Source: Hyphomonas neptunium ATCC 15444
Lineage (GTDB): Bacteria; Pseudomonadota; Alphaproteobacteria; Caulobacterales; Hyphomonadaceae
NCBI RefSeq assembly: GCF_000013025.1
Contig: NC_008358.1
Span: 930,001-994,000 of the forward strand
Length of the DNA stretch: 64,000 nt
Direction of reading: 5' to 3'
A model generated the notes under the pieces. It did no database searches and was not told where the DNA came from. It saw only the letters and a program-made list of their open reading frames with translations. The translations under genes and the position numbers were made by a program. This document shows, piece after piece, positions 49,736 to 58,302 of the stretch. The first letter of the stretch is position 1, and every line of letters begins with the position of its first letter.

Positions 49736-51010
49736 TCAGCGCTTCAGGCTGGCCAGCAATTGCGGGGTGAGCGCCTTGTTGAAGCGGGAGATGTTGGCGA
49801 CCGATTCATGGGAGAAGATCGCGCCGGAATACCAGGACTGGCTCTGCCCCTGCATCGCCTGCATCCGGCCGATCAGGCCGTTTTCGAGGGCCTTGAGATT
49901 GAGGTGGGGGAAATAGCGCCAGTTCTTGACGTTCACCACGTTGACCAGCCGGGCGCCGAGATCGGCGAGATCGCGTTCCAGAAAGATGCGCAGTTCCGGC
50001 ACGGTATAGTCGCCGGGGATCTGGCCGGTGACATAGAGGTGGCCGCCAAAGTCCGGGCTGTGCCCCTCATAGCGCGCCGAGATCAGCTGGCCGGGATAGG
50101 AGCCCGGCAGGAACGCCTTGGAGAAGGAGCGGATGTCTTCTTCGGTAAACCAGTTCTCCACCACGATCAGCGAGGTGGCATAGCCTTTCCATGTGACGGC
50201 ATCGGCAACAGCGCGTTCATCCGTTGTCGGATCAGTGACGAGGCGTGACCAGTCATCCATCGGAATGGTGCAGGCCACCGCCTTTGCAGACAGGTGCTGA
50301 CCATCCTCGAAATGCAGAAGCGTTTCTTTCGGCGCGCGTTCGATCTTCGTGATCTGATGAGAGAGGCGGATATCGAAATCTTCCGCCAGAACTTCCCAGA
50401 AATTCGACCACCCCTGAGACGGCATGATCAGCTTGCCGGTGGCGCCGCTGATGATGGCGTGATGGTCCACCCAAAGCATCGCCTGATAGATCGACACTTC
50501 ATGCAGGTATCCATAGCCCAGCGCCGTGACCGCGCGGTACATCATCCGCATGATCTTCGGCAGCTTGTTCTCGCTCAGCCAGGCCTCGGCCGACATGGCG
50601 GCTTCGGCGAGGGCGCGCGGATCATCCGGGTTCTTCTTCAGACGGCCGAGCAGGGCCTGGCGCTTTGCCAGATACGTCATCACCTGCTGGGGCAGGGACG
50701 GGCCGGGCGCGGCGTTGACATAGTCGCGCATGCCGGCGCCATCGACCGTGGTGCGCCGGAGCATACGGAAGGGTTTGCGCTGGCGGCGCATCCATTTCAG
50801 CACGTCCTTGTAGGCGCCGGTTGCATAGCACGTTCCCATCTCGGCGATCAGGTCGCCAAGGTCCATGCTGTCTGATTTTCCGCCGATGCGCGCGGCCTGT
50901 TCGATCAGGGTGACCTGTGAATAGCCTGTGAGCTTGAGATACTGGGTGAGCGTCAGGCCCGCCGGGCCAGCGCCGACAATTGCCAGGGAAGTCCGGTTTG
51001 TCGGGCTCAT
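49736..51010 (-). CDS. FAD-dependent oxidoreductase (flavin amine-oxidase/monooxygenase-like)
   Basis: A 424-residue flavoprotein. The N-terminal dinucleotide site is LAIVGAGPAGLTLTQYLKLTGYSQVTLIEQAARIGGKSDS, and GGK is the FAD-contacting follow-up. Residues near 190-210 (KLIMPSQGWSNFWEVLAEDF) resemble amine-oxidase-like family members that rebuild FAD contacts. The C-terminal half includes HSPDFGGHLYVTGQIPGDY. The substrate is unknown. It diverges from the pseudo-histidine-kinase gene with only 88 bases between starts, so shared regulation is likely. Confidence 0.83.
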   Translation of the reverse strand: MSPTNRTSLAIVGAGPAGLTLTQYLKLTGYSQVTLIEQAARIGGKSDSMDLGDLIAEMGTCYATGAYKDVLKWMRRQRKPFRMLRRTTVDGAGMRDYVNAAPGPSLPQQVMTYLAKRQALLGRLKKNPDDPRALAEAAMSAEAWLSENKLPKIMRMMYRAVTALGYGYLHEVSIYQAMLWVDHHAIISGATGKLIMPSQGWSNFWEVLAEDFDIRLSHQITKIERAPKETLLHFEDGQHLSAKAVACTIPMDDWSRLVTDPTTDERAVADAVTWKGYATSLIVVENWFTEEDIRSFSKAFLPGSYPGQLISARYEGHSPDFGGHLYVTGQIPGDYTVPELRIFLERDLADLGARLVNVVNVKNWRYFPHLNLKALENGLIGRMQAMQGQSQSWYSGAIFSHESVANISRFNKALTPQLLASLKR

Positions 51011-51016
51011 AGAGAG

Positions 51017-51031
51017 TTATTCTTTGGTTAA
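51017..51031 (+). promoter_or_regulatory. Weak CtrA-like box between divergent flavoprotein and pseudo-kinase genes
   Basis: TTAT (51017-51020), seven bases, TTAA (51028-51031) matches TTAA-N7-TTAA at seven of eight positions. It lies in the 88-base gap between divergent starts at 51010 and 51099. A match of this quality may arise by chance in a window of this size, so this is only a lead. Confidence 0.3.
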
Positions 51032-51098
51032 CGCGACCGTGAAGGTCACACGGTTCGGTAAAAACCCATCTTCATCATGTCCTGTTAGTAACGGTCGC

Positions 51099-52763
51099 AT
51101 GAAGATGTCGATAGGCCTGTCAGACGTTGTACTTTTCCCGATCGTTGGGGTCGGGAGATTCAAGCGCCGTGAGACGCCTGACATCCCTGCCTATATGCAC
51201 CATCGTCTGGTGTCACTACTTACGGTGATGGGCTTCATCAACCTCGTCAATTCTGCCGCAGTTGTGTTCACTCTGTTTGGCACCACCAATACTGCGCTGC
51301 TGTTTGGATGGATGATCCCGATCTGGGTTTTTGCGATCTCGCAGATCGCCTGGAGCCGCAGCCGCTGGGACCGTTCGCCCACCCGTCCGGTCCGGGGACG
51401 CTTCCTGCGCAAGGCAGAAGTTGCCACCGGCGTTGTCGGCGCCTGGTGGGGTCTGTGCGTGATGCTCGCGCCGGTGGGCGATGTCGGCCTCAAGGTTTCG
51501 ATGTTTGCCATCGTGTTCGGCATGTGCGCCGGTGTGGTGGCGGTTGTCTCGCCGGTTGCCAACGTGGCGGCCCGCTTCCTGCTGGGCGCGGCGACCACGG
51601 CGACGATCGGATTTTTCCTCGCGCCGGTGGGCTTGCCCGCCACCATCGTCATGCTGGGCCTGGTGCTGACGCTTGCCTCGGCGTTTGCCAGCCTCAACGC
51701 TTATCGCAACCTGCTGATGGAGATGGAAGCCAAACGCCTGGCCGCTCAGAACCATGAACAGCTGCTCGATGCTGTGACCGCTATTCCCGAAGCCTTCGCT
51801 ATTTATGACGCGGCCGGGAATGTCATCATCCAGAACGCCGTTCACCAGCGCTGGTTCCCCAAGGGGATGGAGAAGACAGATTTCCGTCCCGGTACGGAGA
51901 TGCAGAAAGTTGCCGATGTTGGCGGCGTGATGCGCTCCTGTGTGCCGACGAGTTCGGGTGGGCGGGTTATTATCCATACGGACGTTTCCAAGATGGAAGA
52001 GCTGCGTCAGGAAGCTGACGAGTCCCGCCGCGACGCCGAAGAAGCGCGCCTGGCTGTGGAGCGTTTCGTCGGCTCGGTGACGCGCGAACTGCGCCTGCCG
52101 CTGCGCACCCTGCGCACGATTGCCTCGCGCTTTGAAACGCGCAGCCAGATCCCGTTCGACGATAATGAAGTGCGCCTCTCCAGCGACAAGATGGTCAGCT
52201 TTGCCGACCAGGCGCTCAGCCTCGTGGACGAAGTGCTCTCGATCACGCAGGGCGGCGACAGCATTGTCGACGGCGCCGATGTATCGTTGAAATCGACGCT
52301 GGCGCAGGTCATCACCCAGAAGCATTCGGCCATCACGACGCTTGGCGTCGACATTGATGAGCCCAGCGGCCAGGACGCGATGATCGACAGTGCCAAGGCG
52401 GCGCGTGTTCTCTCGCGCGTGTTCTCGGCGGTGCTGCTTGAGCTTGGCCAGGTGTGCCGGGGCGGCGGGTCCCTGCGTGTGCGCTGCGGTGTGCGCGGTG
52501 AACAGGGCTGGGTCTCGGTCGAGGCGGCAAAGCTCGCCAATGGCAAGATGCAGTCGGAGCTGACTGAGGACTATCTCGCCGAAAGCTCAGAGAACCGGCT
52601 TGTGTGGCGCGCGCTGATGCAGACCATCGGTGGACAGATCGAAATGCGCGAAGCGCGCAACGGGTCCATCGTCTACATCCTGAAGTTCAACACCAACGCC
52701 ACGTCGACCAAGTTGGGCGATGCCGAGGCGCTGGCGCGCCCGCATTCGGGACGCGCCGCTTAA
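51099..52763 (+). CDS. Six-segment membrane protein with PAS and degenerate histidine-kinase core
   Basis: The 554-residue protein has about six membrane segments (residues ~35-205), a PAS-like domain (LDAVTAIPEAFAIYDAAGNVIIQN) around 220-315, and then a coiled linker and a DHp-like helix. There the usual HELRTP motif reads SVTRELRLPLRTL, so the phospho-acceptor His is Arg329. The ATPase-like end has no N-box Asn and no clear DxGxG. It keeps IGGQIEMREARNGSIVYILKF. It is thus predicted not to autophosphorylate, and may act by binding a partner kinase or regulator. ATG 51099 is chosen as start; ribosome site weak. Confidence 0.75.
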   Translation: MKMSIGLSDVVLFPIVGVGRFKRRETPDIPAYMHHRLVSLLTVMGFINLVNSAAVVFTLFGTTNTALLFGWMIPIWVFAISQIAWSRSRWDRSPTRPVRGRFLRKAEVATGVVGAWWGLCVMLAPVGDVGLKVSMFAIVFGMCAGVVAVVSPVANVAARFLLGAATTATIGFFLAPVGLPATIVMLGLVLTLASAFASLNAYRNLLMEMEAKRLAAQNHEQLLDAVTAIPEAFAIYDAAGNVIIQNAVHQRWFPKGMEKTDFRPGTEMQKVADVGGVMRSCVPTSSGGRVIIHTDVSKMEELRQEADESRRDAEEARLAVERFVGSVTRELRLPLRTLRTIASRFETRSQIPFDDNEVRLSSDKMVSFADQALSLVDEVLSITQGGDSIVDGADVSLKSTLAQVITQKHSAITTLGVDIDEPSGQDAMIDSAKAARVLSRVFSAVLLELGQVCRGGGSLRVRCGVRGEQGWVSVEAAKLANGKMQSELTEDYLAESSENRLVWRALMQTIGGQIEMREARNGSIVYILKFNTNATSTKLGDAEALARPHSGRAA

Positions 52764-52783
52764 GCTGCCTTCAGCCTTCCGGT

Positions 52784-53650
52784 TCAGTTTTCCGGGAGGG
52801 GCGTGAATTCCTGATCGTCGCCATCGGGCAGTTTCATCCGGCCCTGTTTCCAGTCTTCCTTGGCCTGTTCAAGGCGGTCCTTTGACGAGGACACGAAATT
52901 CCAGAAGATGAAGCGTTCGCCGATGGGTTCGCCGCCCAGCACCATGACGGTTGAGGCTTCTTCGGCCACCACCAGAACATCGCCCTTGCCCAGTACGGCC
53001 ATCTGGCCCGCGCCGACTTTCTGACCGGCCACGTCTGCGGTGCCACGGGTCACATATACGGCGCGTTCGGAATGTTCATCGGGCACTTTGCGGCGGGCGC
53101 CTTTCTCCATTTCCCAATGCATATAGAACATCGGCGAGCGGACTTTCACGCCGGCGTCCATGCCTTCGGTCGCGCCGGCGATCAGGCGGCCTTTGAGGCC
53201 GGCTTCGGTCCAGGTCGGGAGGCTGTCTGCCGGATGGTGCCAGAAGCCGGGGTCGATTTCCTCGTCTTCATTGGGCAGGGCGACCCAGGCCTGGATGCCG
53301 TGCATATGCGCGCCGTTCATGCGGGCGTATTCGAGGCGTTCGGAATGGGTGATGCCTTTGCCTGCGGTCATCCAGTTGACGGCGCCCGGCTGGATTTCCT
53401 GTTTGAAGCCGAGGCTGTCGCGGTGGGTCATCGCGCCGGAATAGAGATAGGTGACGGTAGAGAGCCCGATATGCGGATGGGGGCGCACGTCGAGTTCCCG
53501 CGGAATGCCGGGGGCGAAATCCACAGGGCCCATCTGGTCGAAGAAGATGAAGGGGCCAACCATTCGCCGCTTGGCAAAAGGCAGGACGCGGCCGACTTCA
53601 AAGCCGCCGCCAAGATCGCGTGTGCGCTTGTCGATGATGAGTTCGATCAT
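52784..53650 (-). CDS. Pirin family protein
   Basis: A 288-residue bicupin. It matches pirin with FIFFDQMGPVDFAPGIP, RPHPHIGLSTVTYLYSGAMTHRDSLG (metal His residues), and GKGITHSERLEYARMNGAHMHGIQAW. Bacterial pirins have quercetinase-like activity or affect pyruvate dehydrogenase; role in this host is unassigned. GGAGAGA lies before the ATG. It is convergent with the pseudo-kinase gene, ending 20 bases away. Confidence 0.93.
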   Translation of the reverse strand: MIELIIDKRTRDLGGGFEVGRVLPFAKRRMVGPFIFFDQMGPVDFAPGIPRELDVRPHPHIGLSTVTYLYSGAMTHRDSLGFKQEIQPGAVNWMTAGKGITHSERLEYARMNGAHMHGIQAWVALPNEDEEIDPGFWHHPADSLPTWTEAGLKGRLIAGATEGMDAGVKVRSPMFYMHWEMEKGARRKVPDEHSERAVYVTRGTADVAGQKVGAGQMAVLGKGDVLVVAEEASTVMVLGGEPIGERFIFWNFVSSSKDRLEQAKEDWKQGRMKLPDGDDQEFTPLPEN

Positions 53651-53769
53651 GGGGGTCTCTCCTTGTCTGCGATCACTTTACGCCAGATGGGCGCGATGAT
53701 GAGGGTTTTCTCGCCGCCAGCCTTCTATAAGAGTTATGCCAAATCTGTTTATCCGGGAGGCTTCACCCA

Positions 53770-55080
53770 ATGTCTATTTCCAGGCGCGTTCTGCGCACCG
53801 CTGCGATGGCGGCGATTCTGATGGCTGGCGCGTTGCCGGCGGTTTCCGAAACCGTTCTGATCCATGCGGGTAAAGTGCTCGATGTGCCGGGCAATGCGCC
53901 GCGTGGGGCCACCACGATTACGGTGACCGATGGCAAGATCGTATCGCTTGAGAACGGGCACAAGAGGGCAAGCGGCAGTGACGTGCGGGTGATCGACCTG
54001 AAGGACAGCTTTGTGCTGCCGGGCCTGATCGACAGCCATGTGCACCTGACCTCGGATTCCGGCGGGATCGTCTGGCAGCTGGAAGAGATCACCCTGTCGC
54101 CGGCGGCGCAGGCGTTTGATGCCTGGGACAATGGCATGAAGACCCTGCGCGCGGGCTTTACCACCGTCCGCAATCTGGGCGATGGCGACGGCGCGGTGCT
54201 GGCGCTGCGCGACGCGGTCAATGACGGGCAGGTGCAGGGGCCGCGGATTCTGGACGCGGCAAACTCCATCTCTGTTTCCTCCGGCCATATGGACAGCTCG
54301 CTGGGATACCGCGATGAGCTGCGGCCCTATTTCAAGGCGGCGGGCAATACATGTGACGGCGCCGAAGACTGCCGCCGGGCCGTGCGCCTGCAAGTCTCGC
54401 GCGGGGCTGACCTGATCAAGCTGGCGACCACGGGCGGCGTCAACAGCCGGATCGGCGCGGGCCTGGGCAAGCAGATGTTCGAGGATGAAGCGGTTGCCAT
54501 TGTCGAAACGGCAAAGCTGTTCGGCAAAAAGGTGGCCGCCCATGCCCATGGCGGCGACGGTATCCGGCTGGCGCTGGAGGCGGGCGTTGATTCCATCGAG
54601 CATGGCACGATCCTCGACCCGGAAACCATCGAGGCGTTTGTGGCTTCGGGCGCCTATTACGTGCCGACGCTTTCGACCGTGAACGGATATATCGAGCGGA
54701 TGGAAGCCAATCCCGATGCCTATGAGCCGGATGTGCGCGCCAAGATCGAGTGGCGCATCGGCATCACGGGCAAGAGCCTTGAGATTCTCTATCCCAAAGG
54801 CGTTCCGATTGCCTTTGGCACCGATGCGGGCGTTTCCAAACATGGCCGCAATGCCGATGAGTTCGAGCTGATGGTGCGCTTTGGCATGTCGCCGATGGAG
54901 GCCATCAAGGCGGCGACGGTGAATGCGGCAGACCTGCTCGGCATCACCGATGTGGCCGGCACGCTGGAGCCGGGCAAGAGCGCCGACATCATCGCCGTGA
55001 AGGGCGACCCGATTGCCGATGTGAAGCTGCTGAAGTCGGTGAGCTTCGTGATGGCGCGCGGTGAGGTGGTGAAGGAGTAG
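53770..55080 (+). CDS. Secreted metal-dependent amidohydrolase, paralogue 2
   Basis: A 436-residue exported amidohydrolase with a signal peptide ending ALPAVSE. Motifs parallel the gene at 18889: GLIDSHVHLTSD (His-x-His), LIKLATTGG, VAAHAHGGDG, DSIEHGTIL, and AFGTDAGVSKHG. C-terminal matching text is GTLEPGKSADIIAVKGDPIADVKLL and SFVMARGEVVK in both proteins. They are true paralogues, so the substrate is probably related. GGAGG lies before the ATG. A palindromic repeat follows the stop. Confidence 0.9.
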   Translation: MSISRRVLRTAAMAAILMAGALPAVSETVLIHAGKVLDVPGNAPRGATTITVTDGKIVSLENGHKRASGSDVRVIDLKDSFVLPGLIDSHVHLTSDSGGIVWQLEEITLSPAAQAFDAWDNGMKTLRAGFTTVRNLGDGDGAVLALRDAVNDGQVQGPRILDAANSISVSSGHMDSSLGYRDELRPYFKAAGNTCDGAEDCRRAVRLQVSRGADLIKLATTGGVNSRIGAGLGKQMFEDEAVAIVETAKLFGKKVAAHAHGGDGIRLALEAGVDSIEHGTILDPETIEAFVASGAYYVPTLSTVNGYIERMEANPDAYEPDVRAKIEWRIGITGKSLEILYPKGVPIAFGTDAGVSKHGRNADEFELMVRFGMSPMEAIKAATVNAADLLGITDVAGTLEPGKSADIIAVKGDPIADVKLLKSVSFVMARGEVVKE

Positions 55081-55118
55081 GGGCTTTAGAGAAAGGGCGA
55101 GCGTCTTATCCGGCCTCG

Positions 55119-55160
55119 CCCCCTCACCCCTGGCCCTCTCCCCCGGAGGAGGAGAGGGGT
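55119..55160. repeat. Palindromic C-rich repeat
   Basis: CCTCTCC (55135-55141) pairs with GGAGAGG (55151-55157), within CCCCTCACCCCTGGCCCTCTCC and GGAGGAGGAGAGGGG. It separates the convergent amidohydrolase and alanine dehydrogenase genes and has the look of a dispersed intergenic element; a shorter relative is at 42463-42480. Confidence 0.5.
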
Positions 55161-55202
55161 TCAAGGGCAGCGGCGTGGGCCGCTATCCGCCAGCGGATTA
55201 TA

Positions 55203-56324
55203 TTACACGACCGTCAGCCAGTCCGGGCGCACATACTTTTCGCCCAGATCCCGCGCGACGAGTTTGTGGGCGATGGTGCCCTGGTCGGCCGTCAGGCCAT
55301 TGGCGAGATGCTTGTTGGCATTGATGGCGTTGCGGGCGCCGAGATTGGCGATCTGCATGACGAAGGGCAGGGTGGCGTTGTTCAGCGCGTAGGTGGAGGT
55401 GCGCGGTACGGCGCCGGGCATGTTGGCGACGCAATAGTGCAGGATACCATCCACCTCATAGATCGGATCATCATGCGTGGTCGGACGGCTTGTCTCGAAG
55501 CAGCCGCCCTGGTCGATGGCGATGTCAACGAGCACCGAGCCCGGTTGCATGGTCGAGAGCTGGGCGCGGCTGACGAGCTTGGGCGCTGAGGCGCCGGGGA
55601 TCAGCACGGCGCCGATCACGAGGTCAGCGTCCTTGATGGCTTCGGCGAGGGAATGGGCGGTCGAATACATCGTGTTGATGGTGCCGCGGAACTGTTCGTC
55701 GAGTTCGCCGAGGCGCTCATTGTTGCGGTCGAAGACCCAGACATCGGCGCGCATGCCGACCGCGATCTCGGCGGCATGGGTGCCGGAGACACCGCCGCCG
55801 ATGATGACGACCTTGGCGGGCGCAACGCCCGGCACGCCGCCGAGCAGGATGCCCCGGCCCCGGCCCTTGGTGCGCATCAGGGCGCCGGCGGCGACCTGCA
55901 TCGACATGCGCCCGGCGACCTGGCTCATCGGGCGCAGGAGGGGGAGGCCGCCATGGGCGTCGGTGACGGTTTCATAGGCGATGGCGAGGCAACCGGAGTT
56001 CATAAGGCCTTTGGCCTGCACAGGGTCTGGCGCGAGATGGAGATAGGTGAAGAGGGTGTGGTCTTTGGTGAGGCGCGCGGTTTCTTCCGGCTGGGGCTCC
56101 TTCACCTTCACGATCAGGTCGCTTTGGGCGAAGAGGGCCTCGGCGTCCGGCAGGATGGCGGCGCCAATGGCGGTGTAGGTTTCATCGGCAAAGCCGGACG
56201 CAATTCCCGCACCGGCCTGGATGTTCACCTGATGGCCGGCGCGTACCAGTTCGCCAGCGCTCTCAGGTGTCAGACCGACACGGGATTCCTGCTTTTTGAT
56301 TTCAGTTGGAACACCAATTCGCAT
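55203..56324 (-). CDS. ald: Alanine dehydrogenase
   Basis: A 373-residue Ald. It starts MRIGVPTEIKKQESRVGLTPESAGEL with the Lys and Arg of the pyruvate site, has FTYLHLAPD with the catalytic His, and then the NAD-binding VVIIGGGVSGTHAAEIAVGM followed by VWVFDRN with the Asp for ribose. NMPGAVPRTSTYALNNATLPF is family-specific. It interconverts alanine with pyruvate and ammonia using NAD. A 30-base gap with AGGAGA lies before the start. Its neighbours are unrelated, so the gene is likely a single unit. Confidence 0.95.
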   Translation of the reverse strand: MRIGVPTEIKKQESRVGLTPESAGELVRAGHQVNIQAGAGIASGFADETYTAIGAAILPDAEALFAQSDLIVKVKEPQPEETARLTKDHTLFTYLHLAPDPVQAKGLMNSGCLAIAYETVTDAHGGLPLLRPMSQVAGRMSMQVAAGALMRTKGRGRGILLGGVPGVAPAKVVIIGGGVSGTHAAEIAVGMRADVWVFDRNNERLGELDEQFRGTINTMYSTAHSLAEAIKDADLVIGAVLIPGASAPKLVSRAQLSTMQPGSVLVDIAIDQGGCFETSRPTTHDDPIYEVDGILHYCVANMPGAVPRTSTYALNNATLPFVMQIANLGARNAINANKHLANGLTADQGTIAHKLVARDLGEKYVRPDWLTVV

Positions 56325-56356
56325 GCGCCTCTCCTTAGGGAAAGATCATGCCTATA

Positions 56357-56376
56357 AACCGCCTTTTGAGGCGGTT
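56357..56376. other. Hairpin upstream of ald
   Basis: AACCGCC (56357-56363) and GGCGGTT (56370-56376) form a perfect 7-base stem around TTTTGA. It lies 33-52 bases upstream of the ald ATG. It could be a leader structure or a second weak terminator for the TorF transcript. Confidence 0.45.
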
Positions 56377-56389
56377 CCACCCCCGCCAC

Positions 56390-56445
56390 GAAAGCGGGAA
56401 AAAGAAAACCGCGTGCGGGAAACAGGATTGCCCCACACGCGGTTT
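56390..56445 (-). terminator. Terminator of the TorF-like gene
   Basis: AAACCGCGTG (56406-56415) pairs with CACGCGGTTT (56436-56445). On the minus strand the hairpin is followed by TTTTCTTTTT, and it lies 38 bases after the TorF stop, so it is a plausible intrinsic terminator. Confidence 0.75.
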
Positions 56446-56482
56446 GAGATTTCAGGCCCTGAAGCCAGGGCCTGCTGGCAGA

Positions 56483-57154
56483 TTACATGGACCGCGAAAT
56501 GGTGAACACGACGCGCTCGTCGGCCAGATCGGTGCCGTCGAGATCGGTATCCCAGTAGCGCACGTCAAAGCCGAAACCGAGGGCGGAGTAGGTGCCGCCA
56601 AGCGACCAGTTGGTGTAGTCGTCACCGGCATCGAACTGGTAGGAGCCGACGCTGCCGTCCACGCTGAAGGCGTCGGAGAGGGCGAAGCCCGCCGTTGCGT
56701 TCAGGTAGAGGTTTTCATTGTCGACATCGTAATAGGCTTCGCCGCCGATGGAGAGGCCGCTGTCGAAGCCATAGCCGAGGGCGCCTTTGAGCTCGACGAA
56801 GTCGAGGTCGGATTCTTCAGCGTCCGGGTAGGCGTAGTAGATGACGCCCACATCCCAGCTGATGCCGCTTTCGAGTTCACCGGCGAGACCGCCGTAGAAG
56901 TCGATTTCCATATTGGTGTCGGAATCGTCGCCGAAATCGACGTTCGATGCCCAGGTGCCGGCATAGAACAGGCCGTTCGCGTAGTCGAAACCACCCGAAA
57001 TGGCCGGGTCGCTGTCGGTCTGCGAAACGCCGCGCCAGACATAGTCGGACGACAGAGCGACGTTACCCGAGAACTCTCCCTGGGCGGTCGCCGTGCCGGC
57101 CGCTGCCAGCATGGCGGCAAGTGCGACACCTGCCTGATAAAACTTCATACGCAT
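56483..57154 (-). CDS. TorF family putative outer-membrane porin
   Basis: A 223-residue beta-barrel precursor with a signal peptide cut near ALAAMLAAAGTATAQ. The family-specific opening is GEFSGNVALSSDYVWRGVSQTDSDPAISGGFDYANGLFYAGTWASNVDFGD. The rest alternates short amphipathic strands with acidic turns. It is related to the TIGR02001 'conserved hypothetical' porins. ATG 57154 starts with GGGG upstream; ATG 57148 is possible too. The 197 bases upstream to the SDR stop contain small hairpins, for example AGGCAGA (57284-57290) with TCTGCCT (57301-57307), but no gene. Confidence 0.87.
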   Translation of the reverse strand: MRMKFYQAGVALAAMLAAAGTATAQGEFSGNVALSSDYVWRGVSQTDSDPAISGGFDYANGLFYAGTWASNVDFGDDSDTNMEIDFYGGLAGELESGISWDVGVIYYAYPDAEESDLDFVELKGALGYGFDSGLSIGGEAYYDVDNENLYLNATAGFALSDAFSVDGSVGSYQFDAGDDYTNWSLGGTYSALGFGFDVRYWDTDLDGTDLADERVVFTISRSM

Positions 57155-57351
57155 GCGTGTTAACCCCGTCTTGTGATCACGCTCCCGCTTGAGCGCCACG
57201 AACGAAAGTGCCGGTCTTTCCCGGCCTTGCCGATGCTGCCGTCACGCGAACTGCCGGGAGACCGGTGCGAACGCACCTGTTTTAGGCAGATGGGCGGGCC
57301 TCTGCCTCTCAATTGTGCGCCGCAGCGTCCAGAAAACAGGCAGAGGCCGAG

Positions 57352-58164
57352 TCAGCGTGCCTTCAGCGGGGCATAGCCAAGGTGCATGCCGGCATCCACG
57401 AGCAGGGTTTCGCCAGTTATATGACGGGACGCGTCACTGAGCAGGAACAGCGCCGAATCCGCGATGTCGTCAGGCCCCGAGGCGACGTTCAGGGGTACGG
57501 AGGCGGCGACCCCGGCCTCCATCTTCATGTATTGCTCCTCGCTCATCGTGTCCTTGAACCAGCGGGTGCCGATGAAGCCGGGGCAGATGGCGTTGACGCG
57601 GATGGCCGGGGCGAGGGCGCGGGCGAGGCTGATCGTCATGGTGTTGAAGGCGCCCTTGGAGGCGGCATAGGCCACTGAGGAGCCGACGCCGGCAACTCCG
57701 GCAATCGAGGAGACGTTGAGGACCGTCGAGGCCCGGCCGGTCTGTTTATGTGCCTCCACCAGCAGGGATCTGGTTTTCTGCATCATGATGAAGGGGCCGG
57801 CGACGTTGACCGAATAGAGGTTGAGGAAATCGTCGCGGCTGAGCGCGTCGAGATCGGAATGGTCGCGGGCATGTTTGGTGATGCCGGCATTGTTGACGAG
57901 AATATCGAGGCGGCCAGCCTGGGCGGCGGCTTCGGCCAGCTTTGAACAGCCCTCATCGGTGGAGACATCGGCGACGACGAGACGGGCCTGAGCGCCAGCC
58001 TTCTGGCAGTCTGCAACGGTGGCTTCGCCATCGGCGATGGATTTTGTGCAGTTGATAATCACGCTGGCGCCGCGTTCTGCGAGTTTCAGGGCGATCGAGC
58101 GGCCAAGGCCGTTGGCGGAGCCGGTTACGAGGGCGGTGCGGCCTTCAAGGTCACGAGGGGTCAT
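57352..58164 (-). CDS. Short-chain dehydrogenase/reductase
   Basis: A 270-residue classical SDR: ALVTGSANGLGRSIALKL, then NNAGITKHARDHSDLD, catalytic Ser in VLNVSSIAGVAG, Tyr-x-x-x-Lys in YAASKGAFN and CPGFIGTRWFKD. Similar enzymes are FabG-like 3-oxoacyl reductases or sugar/steroid dehydrogenases. ATG 58164 is chosen because GGGAGA precedes it; the longer frame continues far into the region antisense to the BLUF gene. It diverges from that gene with 138 bases between starts. Confidence 0.91.
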   Translation of the reverse strand: MTPRDLEGRTALVTGSANGLGRSIALKLAERGASVIINCTKSIADGEATVADCQKAGAQARLVVADVSTDEGCSKLAEAAAQAGRLDILVNNAGITKHARDHSDLDALSRDDFLNLYSVNVAGPFIMMQKTRSLLVEAHKQTGRASTVLNVSSIAGVAGVGSSVAYAASKGAFNTMTISLARALAPAIRVNAICPGFIGTRWFKDTMSEEQYMKMEAGVAASVPLNVASGPDDIADSALFLLSDASRHITGETLLVDAGMHLGYAPLKAR

Positions 58165-58302
58165 CCGGGGTCTCCCTTTTCTGGATTTTTTACCTGCGGC
58201 TTCAATGGTCTGGGGGCGGGAAGGTAAGTCAAGCCATGGCGCCGCCCGTGACGCGCGAGCGGGTGGAGGACTTGTCTGCAACCGGGCGGAGAAGCTTGAT
58301 AA

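Noticed and set aside
53749-55164. 471-codon frame antisense to amidohydrolase 2
   Set aside because: The same kind of antisense shadow; the plus strand encodes a secreted amidohydrolase with all metal motifs.
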